From NCBI GenBank assembly GCA_009664345.1, contig CP043547.1, positions 2,508,709 through 2,572,708 on the forward strand: a stretch of 64,000 nt of DNA. The letters are read 5' to 3'. The first letter of the stretch is position 1. Every line of letters starts with the position of its first letter. The DNA comes from Planctomycetales bacterium 10988 (GTDB taxonomy: Bacteria > Planctomycetota > Planctomycetia > Pirellulales > Pb10988). The translations under genes were made by a program, and so were the position numbers. Under the pieces are notes generated by a model. The model did no database searches. It was not told the origin of the DNA and saw only the letters and a list, made by a program, of their open reading frames with translations. Of the stretch, positions 53,980 through 61,781 are shown in pieces.

Positions 53980-54927
53980 TTGAAGGACCGAAGTGACATT
54001 TTTCAAGGGTGTATTCCTGCTTTAATGACACCTTGCAATGCTGAGGGGAAACCTAATTATCAGGCCCTGGTGAGCAGAGGTCTCGAGTTGATTGCAGCAG
54101 GGATGAAAGCGGTTGTCTATTGTGGATCGATGGGGGAATGGCCACTTCTTACCGACGAGCAACGGATGGAAGGTGTGCGCCGATTGGTAGAGGCCGGCGT
54201 CCCGGTGATTGTGGGAACCGGAGCACAAAACACCGCAAGAGCGGCCAAGATCGCACGACATGCTCACCATGTTGGAGCAGCAGGTTTGATGATTCTCCCG
54301 AGGGTGCTTTCACGGGGGACTTCGCACGATGCACAGAAAGCTCACTTCTTAGCGGTCCTAGCAGCAGGCGGTGAGCTGCCGGCGGTGATCTATAATAGCC
54401 CTTACTATGGATTTGAAACGAAAGCGGATTTATTTTTTTCCTTACGAAAGGAACATCCTCAGCTCATTGGTTTCAAAGAGTTCGGCGGGGCGGAGTCACT
54501 GAGCTATGCCGCGGAGCAGATCACAAGCGGAGACCCGGACCTGCTCTTGCTCGTTGGGGTCGATACCCAAGTCGTCCATGGTTTTCTCCGTTGCGGAGCG
54601 GTGGGATGTATCACCGGAGTCGGGAATGCCTTGCCTAGAGAAGTTCTGCGACTTGTTGAACTCTGTAAATTGGCATCCACGGGAGCCCCGGAAGCAAGGC
54701 GGCTTGCCCTTGAATTAGAAGACGCGATGTACGTGCTTTCTCGATTCGATGAAGGCCCCGACCTTGTCCTCTATTACAAATATTTGATGGTCCTCGAAGG
54801 GCATTCTGAATACGAACATTCGCTTCATTCCGCCGATCAATTGAGCCCGAGCCAACGAAGCTTCCTCCATTCCCAATGGAAGCAATTCCGTCAATGGTGG
54901 GATCAATGGCCTGGAGCAGTGATATAA
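53980..54927 (+). CDS. DHDPS-family aldolase, likely 1-pyrroline-4-hydroxy-2-carboxylate deaminase
   Basis: I chose the TTG at 53980, seven to eight bases after GAAGGAG (315 residues). It has the DapA barrel: GCIPALMTP at the start, GSMGEWPLLT (about 47), the Tyr of YNSPYYG (about 138) and the Schiff-base Lys in LIGFKEFGG (about 163). In the 4-hydroxyproline pathway of Pseudomonas, a DapA-like enzyme of this kind deaminates the pyrroline to 2,5-dioxovalerate. The next genes, an epimerase and a D-amino-acid dehydrogenase-like protein, make that role likely here. A lysine-synthesis or sialate role is less likely. Confidence 0.88.
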   Translation: MKDRSDIFQGCIPALMTPCNAEGKPNYQALVSRGLELIAAGMKAVVYCGSMGEWPLLTDEQRMEGVRRLVEAGVPVIVGTGAQNTARAAKIARHAHHVGAAGLMILPRVLSRGTSHDAQKAHFLAVLAAGGELPAVIYNSPYYGFETKADLFFSLRKEHPQLIGFKEFGGAESLSYAAEQITSGDPDLLLLVGVDTQVVHGFLRCGAVGCITGVGNALPREVLRLVELCKLASTGAPEARRLALELEDAMYVLSRFDEGPDLVLYYKYLMVLEGHSEYEHSLHSADQLSPSQRSFLHSQWKQFRQWWDQWPGAVI

Positions 54928-54942
54928 AGTAATTAGAATATC

Positions 54943-54955
54943 AAAACCACTTTTT
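54943..54955 (+). repeat. Near-palindrome AAAACCACTTTTT
   Basis: In the 50-base gap between the DapA-like and epimerase genes of the same operon. Confidence 0.65.
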
Positions 54956-54977
54956 GGATTATTGAGTATCTCGAGTG

Positions 54978-55922
54978 ATGAATTATATAGACTCACACAC
55001 AGAGGGTGAACCAACCAGAGTGATTATCGGAGGCGGTCCTGATCTAGGAAGCGGACCGCTCCGCGATCGCCTAAACCGATTTCGCGAGAAATATGACGAC
55101 GCTCGTCAGTTCGCGATTCAAGAACCCCGCGGCCACGTGGCGATTGTAGGTGCGTTGCTCTGTGTGCCGGAGGACCCTCGCTGTGCCGCAGGTGTGATCT
55201 TTTTCAACAATACTGGATATCTTGGCATGTGTGGCCATGGGACGATCGGCGTTGCGATTACTTTGGCCTATTTGAACCGAGTGGAACTCGGCACCTGTCT
55301 CCTTGAAACGCCTGTCGGAATCGTAAAAACAACCCTGCACACACCCAACCAGGTATCGATTGAGAACGTCCCCAGCTATCGGCATTTGAAACAGGTATCG
55401 CTGACCGTGCCAGGACTTGGAACCCTACAAGGAGACGTCGCATGGGGAGGAAACTGGTTCTTCCTCATCGAGACTTCCCCGATAACAATAACCAGTGAAA
55501 ATCTACCGCATCTAATTGAAGCGGCGAGGCAGGTTCGCAAAGAGCTACGGCGGCAAGGAATCACCGGAGCAAATGGAGCCGAGATCGACCACATCGAATT
55601 TTGCCAGCCATCCGAATCGAGCGAGGTTAATAGTCGCAATTTTGTCTTCTGCCCCGGCGGTGCTTACGACCGTTCGCCCTGTGGAACAGGCACCAGTGCG
55701 AAACTTGCCTGTTTAGCGGCTGACGGAAAATTAAATCCTGGCGAGACCTGGGTTCAAGAAAGCATCTTAGGTAGTCGCTTCTCGGCAAGCTATCGATGGG
55801 ATGAAGTAGGTCGTGTCCTGCCTACCATTACCGGCTCCGCTTACCTATGCGGCGAAGGCAGGCTGATTCAGCAAGCAGGCGATCCCTTTCCCACCGGGAT
55901 TTCAACCGGAGGGTTTCAATGA
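54978..55922 (+). CDS. 4-hydroxyproline 2-epimerase (proline racemase family)
   Basis: The 314-residue enzyme (ATG at 54978, or GTG just before) has both catalytic cysteines: MCGHGTIGVA (Cys about 87) and DRSPCGTGTSAKLA (Cys about 235). Having both separates racemases and epimerases from trans-3-hydroxyproline dehydratase, where one is replaced by Thr. The first step of the route inverts trans-4-hydroxy-L-proline to cis-4-hydroxy-D-proline. It overlaps the start of the next gene by four bases. Context with DapA-like and DadA-like genes supports hydroxyproline rather than proline. Confidence 0.92.
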   Translation: MNYIDSHTEGEPTRVIIGGGPDLGSGPLRDRLNRFREKYDDARQFAIQEPRGHVAIVGALLCVPEDPRCAAGVIFFNNTGYLGMCGHGTIGVAITLAYLNRVELGTCLLETPVGIVKTTLHTPNQVSIENVPSYRHLKQVSLTVPGLGTLQGDVAWGGNWFFLIETSPITITSENLPHLIEAARQVRKELRRQGITGANGAEIDHIEFCQPSESSEVNSRNFVFCPGGAYDRSPCGTGTSAKLACLAADGKLNPGETWVQESILGSRFSASYRWDEVGRVLPTITGSAYLCGEGRLIQQAGDPFPTGISTGGFQ

Positions 55923-57190
55923 AAAATGGCTCTCACTCACGCGAAGTTTTGATTGTTGGAGCAGGGATCATTGGGATTGCTTGTGCTCATTATCTGGCGA
56001 AGACAGGCAGAAGTGTCACCGTCATTGATCAACGGAAGCTGGCAGGTGGCTGCTCTCATGGGAATTGCGGCTACATTTGCCCGAGTCATGTTCTTCCGCT
56101 GACCGAACCTAGTGCGATCAAGACCGCCCTCAAATCGCTTTTCAATCCCAAGGCCCCTTTTCGAGTGAAACCGCAACTCGATCCAACGCTCTGGCAATGG
56201 ATGTGGCAATTCGCAAAACGGTGTAATCATCGGCAAATGATCGCCAATGGCAAGCATCTACAAGCGATTCTTAACTCTTCAATGCAAGAATACCAGAAGA
56301 TCATTGCCGAAGAGAAGTTGGAATGTGAATGGAAGGAAGAGGGGTTACTTTATGTATTTCGTACCGCTAAAGGTCTAAAAGCCTACGCTGAAACCGATCG
56401 CTTGCTTTCTGAAACGTTTGGTATCAAGTCGCGACCGCTAGCTGGTGATGAATTATCTTCATTCGACGCTGCATTCACAAGCGGATTGGCGGGCGGTTTT
56501 CACTATCCAGGGGATGCTTCACTGCGGCCGGACCTTTTGAACCAAGGCTGGATAGAAAGGCTCAAAGCCCGAGGCGTAAGATTTATCGAAAACTGTAAAC
56601 TAGTGAGAGTGACAAAATCCAAAAAGCGGATTTCGAATATTCATACCACACGGGGAGAGTGGGAAGCTGATGAGATCGTGTTCTGCCTCGGTGCATGGTC
56701 GCCCAGGCTGTGCGAAGAACTAGGCTGCAAGATTCCAATTCAACCAGGGAAAGGCTATTCCATCACGATGTCCAGCGTGAAGGATTCACCAAAGTATCCG
56801 ATGCTCTTTCCTGAGGAGAAAGTGGGGATTTCTCCTTTTCGAGAGGGGTTTCGGATTGGTTCGATGATGGAATTCGCTGGTTACGATCGAATAATTCCTC
56901 CGAGACGGATTGCCCAATTAAAACAATCAGCCCGGCCATATCTCCATACCCAATGGTCGGAGGAAGGCGGAGAACCATGGTACGGATGGCGGCCGATGAC
57001 TTGGGATAGTCTGCCCATCATCGGAAGAGTTCCGAGCTTGGAGAACGCGTTTCTTGCCACCGGACACAACATGCTTGGCATGAGCCTAGCCACCGCGACG
57101 GGGAAACTCATCGCCGAGCTGATTGAAGGGGATTCTCCTCACATTGATCTTGAACCGTATTCACTACGACGTTTTCAGTCTGGGAAGTAG
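55919..57190 (+). CDS. FAD-dependent D-amino acid (cis-4-hydroxy-D-proline) dehydrogenase
   Basis: The ATG at 55919 overlaps the epimerase stop (ATGA), which fits operon translation (423 residues). The N terminus has the FAD Rossmann loop LIVGAGIIGIACAHYL, followed by VIDQRKLAGGCSHGNCGYICPSHVLPL (about 34-60). The C-terminal part has GWRPMTWDSLPIIGR and ATGHNMLGMSLATATGKLI (about 353-400), the second FAD-binding block of DadA-type enzymes. It should oxidise cis-4-hydroxy-D-proline to pyrroline-4-hydroxy-2-carboxylate, feeding the DapA-like deaminase. The last enzyme, a semialdehyde dehydrogenase, is not in the window. Confidence 0.9.
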   Translation: MKNGSHSREVLIVGAGIIGIACAHYLAKTGRSVTVIDQRKLAGGCSHGNCGYICPSHVLPLTEPSAIKTALKSLFNPKAPFRVKPQLDPTLWQWMWQFAKRCNHRQMIANGKHLQAILNSSMQEYQKIIAEEKLECEWKEEGLLYVFRTAKGLKAYAETDRLLSETFGIKSRPLAGDELSSFDAAFTSGLAGGFHYPGDASLRPDLLNQGWIERLKARGVRFIENCKLVRVTKSKKRISNIHTTRGEWEADEIVFCLGAWSPRLCEELGCKIPIQPGKGYSITMSSVKDSPKYPMLFPEEKVGISPFREGFRIGSMMEFAGYDRIIPPRRIAQLKQSARPYLHTQWSEEGGEPWYGWRPMTWDSLPIIGRVPSLENAFLATGHNMLGMSLATATGKLIAELIEGDSPHIDLEPYSLRRFQSGK

Positions 57191-57198
57191 GGAATTAG

Positions 57199-58938
57199 AT
57201 GATGTATAACCAACAGAAAATTTGTTCAAAAGTACTTTTTATATGTTTTCTTGGTTCCTTCCTTTCCGGCTTCACGATGGCGGAGGAAATCCCTCGGCCC
57301 AACATTCTTTTCATTGCGATGGATGACTTGAATGACTGGGTTGGGGTGCTTGGTGGTCACCCTCAAACGATCACCCCCAACCTCGATCGATTGTCAAAGA
57401 GCGGGGTTTTGTTCACAAATGCCCATTGCCCTGCCCCGGAATGCAATCCGTCACGCACGTCGATTTTTACCGGGCGTTCTCCTCATCGGACGGGGGTCTA
57501 TGCCAACAATCAAAAGATGCGAGAAGTCCTGCCCGATGCCGAGATCATCCCGAAGACCTTTTCGCGGCATGGTTACTATTCCGCCGGTTCGGGGAAGATG
57601 TTGCACTATTTCATTGATGCCTCATCCTGGGATGAATATTTTCCCAAGGCGGAAACGGAGAACCCTTTCCCACGAACTTTGTATCCTGAAAAGCGACCGC
57701 TTACTTTGCCTCGGGGCGGTCCTTGGCAATATGTCGAAACGGATTGGGGCCCCTTGCAAGCCACGGATAAAGCGTTCGGCGGGGACTATTTGGTCACGGA
57801 ATGGATTGCAAAACAACTCACTCGCCGGCATTCACAACCTTTTTTCTTAGCCTGCGGCATTTATCGTCCGCATGAGCCTTGGTTCGTACCCCAAAAATAT
57901 TTTGAGCCTTTTCCGTTAGAGTCCATTCAACTACCACTTGGCTATCGTGCCGATGATCTGGAGGACCTGCCTCCTGAAGGCAAGAAGCGTGGGCCGAACC
58001 GATACTTCTCGCACATACAAAAGGAAGGCCAATGGAAACAGGCAATTCAGGGATATTTAGCGTCGATTCATTTTGCGGATGCGATGCTTGGCAAAGTGCT
58101 TACCGCTCTTGAAGAGAGCCCTCATCGAGAAAACACCATTGTCGTTCTCTGGTCGGATCATGGTTGGCATCTCGGTGAAAAAGAGCACTGGCAAAAGTAT
58201 ACCGGCTGGCGGGCGTGTACGCGGGTGCCTTTGATCGTCCGCGTCCCTGCGAAAACAACGGGATTGTCGGAAGGAACCTCGCCCGGCGTCTGCAATCGTC
58301 CTGTGAATTTATTGAGCCTCTTTCCGACTTTGCTTGAGCTTAGCGGCTTGCCGCCGGAACCTCATCACGATGGGCCGAGCTTGCTTCCTTTGCTGAAAAA
58401 TCCGAGTGCCGATTGGTTGCAGCCTTCCGTTACCTATCTGAATGATGGCGGCAGTTACGCGCTTAGCACCGAGCGGTGGAGGTTGATTCACTACGCGAAT
58501 GGTGAAGAGGAACTATATGACATTCAAAACGATCCGTACGAATGGACGAATCTTGCCAAGGAAGCATCCTATCAAGACACGCTCGATGAACTCCGGAGAC
58601 TTGGTCCCACGCAGTTCGCTCCGAAGCCTCGTCCAAGTGTGGCGTCACTGCCTGAGTTAACTTGGTATCCACTGGAGAATGGCAAGGCTCCCCCATCAAA
58701 AATCGATGGCAGCCGCTTTGATGTGGTCTTCCTTAATCGAGCTAACAAGCAGGTTCAATTGAACTGGGTAACTCAAGACGGCGGGATAAAATGGATGGCG
58801 AATCTTGCTCCCGGTAGACAGCGGCGTATTCAAACCCGGCCTGGGGCAGTCTGGCTCATCACGGATGCGAGCGATACTCCGCTTGGTTATTTCAAGGTCG
58901 GAGATCGCTCGTCAAAGGCCGTGATTTCTGAACGGTGA
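57199..58938 (+). CDS. Exported sulfatase (iduronate-2-sulfatase-like)
   Basis: Nine bases after the dehydrogenase stop, with AGGGAA five bases upstream, starts a 579-residue sulfatase. The signal peptide is about 1-27. Motifs: NILFIAMDDLNDWVG (metal Asp pair, about 35), the formylglycine box CNPSR (Cys82), GKMLHYF (about 133), CGIYRPHEPW (about 214) and WSDHGWHLGEKEHW (about 318). This pattern matches the iduronate-2-sulfatase-like group (S1_7). The last 80 residues are a small beta domain not needed for catalysis. Codons 10-14 contain the motif AAAAGTACTTTTT. It may be transcribed with the hydroxyproline genes. Confidence 0.93.
   Translation: MMYNQQKICSKVLFICFLGSFLSGFTMAEEIPRPNILFIAMDDLNDWVGVLGGHPQTITPNLDRLSKSGVLFTNAHCPAPECNPSRTSIFTGRSPHRTGVYANNQKMREVLPDAEIIPKTFSRHGYYSAGSGKMLHYFIDASSWDEYFPKAETENPFPRTLYPEKRPLTLPRGGPWQYVETDWGPLQATDKAFGGDYLVTEWIAKQLTRRHSQPFFLACGIYRPHEPWFVPQKYFEPFPLESIQLPLGYRADDLEDLPPEGKKRGPNRYFSHIQKEGQWKQAIQGYLASIHFADAMLGKVLTALEESPHRENTIVVLWSDHGWHLGEKEHWQKYTGWRACTRVPLIVRVPAKTTGLSEGTSPGVCNRPVNLLSLFPTLLELSGLPPEPHHDGPSLLPLLKNPSADWLQPSVTYLNDGGSYALSTERWRLIHYANGEEELYDIQNDPYEWTNLAKEASYQDTLDELRRLGPTQFAPKPRPSVASLPELTWYPLENGKAPPSKIDGSRFDVVFLNRANKQVQLNWVTQDGGIKWMANLAPGRQRRIQTRPGAVWLITDASDTPLGYFKVGDRSSKAVISER
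57228..57240 (+). repeat. Near-palindrome AAAAGTACTTTTT in signal-peptide codons
   Basis: Lies at codons Ser-Lys-Val-Leu-Phe in the signal peptide of the sulfatase, matching the placement at 43059 in another exported sulfatase. Confidence 0.6.
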
Positions 58939-58947
58939 AGACCTCGA

Positions 58948-61497
58948 TTACTCGATTCCTAGACCGCTGAAAAGTTTATCGATCCGTTCCGCGGACTGAT
59001 AAAACTCGTCGATCTCGTCCCACCAACTTTTTTTGTGTGAATCAGTATCCGAAGAAGAGACCTTCGCTTCGGGATGAATTTCATCTCCGGAAGAATCGTT
59101 CTCAGCGAAGGGGGAGGACATTGCATCGGCTTCAGCGAGAACCGTGCTGATTCCCCCAGCGACAAAAAGGCCATCGGTATTCGTCGGAGATCCGGAGAAG
59201 AAATTCGCCAAGTCCGAGAGATCGACCCCGCTGAAAGCCCTGGTATGCGGGCCACCGGAAGAACCCGGCACGGTAATAATGTCCGCGAAGCCATCTTGAT
59301 TCAGATCGGCAGAACCTACGCGAACTCCGCCAACAAAGTTCGGGTGATACGCGTAAAAGTTCTGTAAGGTCGACCCATCGGCGGAACTGAAGGCTTGAAT
59401 GTGCGGGCCGCCACCTGCTCCGGGTGAAGTGATAATGTCATCAAAGCCATCGCCATTGACATCCCCCGCTGCCACGTAGAGGCCGGTCGTCACATTCGGG
59501 GCATAGGCGTAAAAGTTTGTCACGGGGCCGGGCATCTGAGCCCCGGTTGTGCCGTTCAGCACGCGAATGTGAGGACCGCCGCCGGGTCCGGCTGCCGTGA
59601 AAATTTCGGCGGTGCCGTTTCCATCAATATCTCCGGCGGCAATCCGCACGCCAACCGTGACGTTCGGGGCATAGGCGTAAAACTCGGTAATGACGTTCCC
59701 CGTTTGTCCGTCATAGACCTTGAGATGCGGTCCGCCTCCGGCATCCGGCGCGGTGATGATATCGTCATAGCCATCGTTATTCACATCGCCGACAGCGACA
59801 AAAATTCCGGTGAGGACATTGGGGGCATAAGCATAGAAGTTACTGATCGGACCGCTAATGTGTTGTCCGGTTTCACTATCGAAGACTTGAATGTGCGGTC
59901 CGCCACCCGGTCCCGGTGCGGTGACGATGTCCATGACGCCATCGCCATTGATATCTCCAGTGGCTATACGAACTCCTCCGGTGAATCCACCATAGGGCAT
60001 GAAACTATTCACCTCGGTTCCGGTTGCATCAAAGACCCGCACCGTCGCCGGTCCACCGGCATCGGTTCCCGTGACAATCAAAGGCTGTTCAACTCCCTCT
60101 TTCAAGAGCCAAACCTCTCGCCCATGAACCCCATCATTAGCTACAAAGAAAAAGGTGTTGTTGATGTTCGCCGTTTGGGTAGGGTAGGAACTGGAGGACC
60201 CTGGCCTAATATCTTTAACAAGCTGAGTCCCCATGGTTGTCCCATCAGATTGCCATAGTTCATGACCGATAGATCCATCATTCGCATTAAAATAAAGGAG
60301 GCCATCCACCTCAACAAGCGTTTTGAGTACTGGCTCAAAATTTGAGTCGAAGTCTTTAATTAGCTGGGTCCCTGATGAACTTCCATCGCTTTTCCATAAT
60401 CCTCCGTCGCCATCTGTGGTGGCAGAGAAAATTAAAGTGCCATTGAGATTGGTGAACTTTGATAGGCTAGAATTGTTTCCAAAAATCGTATCGGTAGGTA
60501 CCCCTGAGAAAGATTTTACAAGCTGCGTTCCTGCAGAAGTTCCATCGCTCATCCAAAGCTCTGCCAGATCGTCATCAGCAAAGAAACCAGATTGGAGATC
60601 AAAGAAGAGAGTGCCGTTTATATTGATTAGATCAGAAGCACCTGCACTAAGGTCTCCCGGTCGAATATCCTTGACCATTTGGGTGCCGGCACTGGTCCCA
60701 TCGGTTCTCCACAGTTCAGTGCCCAAGCTTGATCCAAAACCAAAAAAGAAGAGAGTGCCATTCAACTCAGCGTAAGGCTCTGGATAGAGTGAATATGAAA
60801 CTTGGATGTAACTTAATAGTTGCGTTCCTGCGGAAGTTCCATCACTGGAATAGAGTCCTTCTCCTGGGATAGAAAATAATAGCGTACCATTATGATTAAC
60901 AAGCGCTGAAGGGAAGGAACTGGAGGTCCCTGCTTTGATATCCTTCACAAGTTCCGTACCGGCGGAAGTGCCGTCACTTTTCCATAATTCAATCCCGGTG
61001 GAGCCATCATCCGCAGTGAAGAACAGGGTTCCATTGACATTGGTAAAGTATGGTTCAATCCCTAAGCTGGTCGTGCCACCCGGATTAATATCTTTCACCA
61101 ATTGCGTTCCCGCCGAAGTTCCATCGCTCTTCCAAAGCTCTGCACCTGTCGAACCTTCCTCAGAATAGAAGAACAAGGTGCCATTGATGTTGGTGAGATA
61201 CTTTACTTGAAACCGGTCATCGAAGACTTTGAGGACCTCCGTGCCCGCGCTTGTTCCATCCGACTTCCAGAGTGCATAGTCATAGCCGCCTTCAATGGTT
61301 GTCACCCCACCAAAGTAGGCGACTCCATTTATCTCAGTATAGTCAAGACCGTCATGACCCACTGGACCGGGAATGGTATCGATAAAGGTCGGAATCAAAG
61401 TCAACATCTGACGTTCTTCAAGTTGTTCCAGTTGAAGCGACGTGTCGTGATGCTGGGTTGATTTCGTTGCTGAGGGGAGAGTAAGGTTTTTCCACAT
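58948..61497 (-). CDS. Giant exported ELWxxDGT/FG-GAP repeat protein with planctomycete N-terminal motif
   Basis: The 849-residue protein opens with a Ser/His-rich stretch and LEQLEERQMLTL (about 23-34), the short LExR-type motif placed at the start of many planctomycete secreted proteins. Eight ELWxxDGTxxGT units follow between about 80 and 470 (for example ELWKSDGTSAGT). Then from about 500 to 800 come at least five FG-GAP-like units with DxNxDGxxDIxT and GGGPHxxxF, as in the beta-propellers of integrins. The calcium-loop Asp and Asn residues are kept. The tail is acidic and short. The role is probably surface display or adhesion. It is convergent with the sulfatase at 57199, with only nine bases between stops. 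Confidence 0.9.
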   Translation of the reverse strand: MWKNLTLPSATKSTQHHDTSLQLEQLEERQMLTLIPTFIDTIPGPVGHDGLDYTEINGVAYFGGVTTIEGGYDYALWKSDGTSAGTEVLKVFDDRFQVKYLTNINGTLFFYSEEGSTGAELWKSDGTSAGTQLVKDINPGGTTSLGIEPYFTNVNGTLFFTADDGSTGIELWKSDGTSAGTELVKDIKAGTSSSFPSALVNHNGTLLFSIPGEGLYSSDGTSAGTQLLSYIQVSYSLYPEPYAELNGTLFFFGFGSSLGTELWRTDGTSAGTQMVKDIRPGDLSAGASDLININGTLFFDLQSGFFADDDLAELWMSDGTSAGTQLVKSFSGVPTDTIFGNNSSLSKFTNLNGTLIFSATTDGDGGLWKSDGSSSGTQLIKDFDSNFEPVLKTLVEVDGLLYFNANDGSIGHELWQSDGTTMGTQLVKDIRPGSSSSYPTQTANINNTFFFVANDGVHGREVWLLKEGVEQPLIVTGTDAGGPATVRVFDATGTEVNSFMPYGGFTGGVRIATGDINGDGVMDIVTAPGPGGGPHIQVFDSETGQHISGPISNFYAYAPNVLTGIFVAVGDVNNDGYDDIITAPDAGGGPHLKVYDGQTGNVITEFYAYAPNVTVGVRIAAGDIDGNGTAEIFTAAGPGGGPHIRVLNGTTGAQMPGPVTNFYAYAPNVTTGLYVAAGDVNGDGFDDIITSPGAGGGPHIQAFSSADGSTLQNFYAYHPNFVGGVRVGSADLNQDGFADIITVPGSSGGPHTRAFSGVDLSDLANFFSGSPTNTDGLFVAGGISTVLAEADAMSSPFAENDSSGDEIHPEAKVSSSDTDSHKKSWWDEIDEFYQSAERIDKLFSGLGIE

Positions 61498-61510
61498 AGG
61501 TCAGGAACCT

Positions 61511-61639
61511 TTAATTTTCGGGAGGGGGAGTCGTAAAGAGCATCCGCTCAAATTCCATCTCGCAAGAGCTTGCCAAATTATAGTAGCAACTTGGAATTCC
61601 TTCTGCCACCAAAAAGGAGATAAGAACTGCGTCTTTCAT
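61511..61639 (-). CDS. Possible 42-residue peptide
   Basis: An open frame with AAAAGGTG six bases before the ATG, starting MKDAVLISFLVAEGIP and ending in TTPPPEN. The N terminus is mildly hydrophobic. No likeness to a known family and no other evidence. It lies just upstream of the ELWxxDGT gene on the same strand and could be a leader. Confidence 0.25.
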   Translation of the reverse strand: MKDAVLISFLVAEGIPSCYYNLASSCEMEFERMLFTTPPPEN

Positions 61640-61781
61640 GATTCACCTTTTGAATTGCTGGTGAAGATTGACAAATCCTTCGACTTCATTGAGTTTGCAA
61701 ATTGACCTGCTTAGAATGGCAGTGCGAATAAGGACTTCCCCCGCTCTGCTCCCTCCCTGCGAATTCGACAGGAATACAACC

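Noticed and set aside
59569-60258. 229-codon plus-strand frame opposite the FG-GAP region
   Set aside because: A shadow of the strongly periodic repeat gene on the minus strand; no independent evidence.
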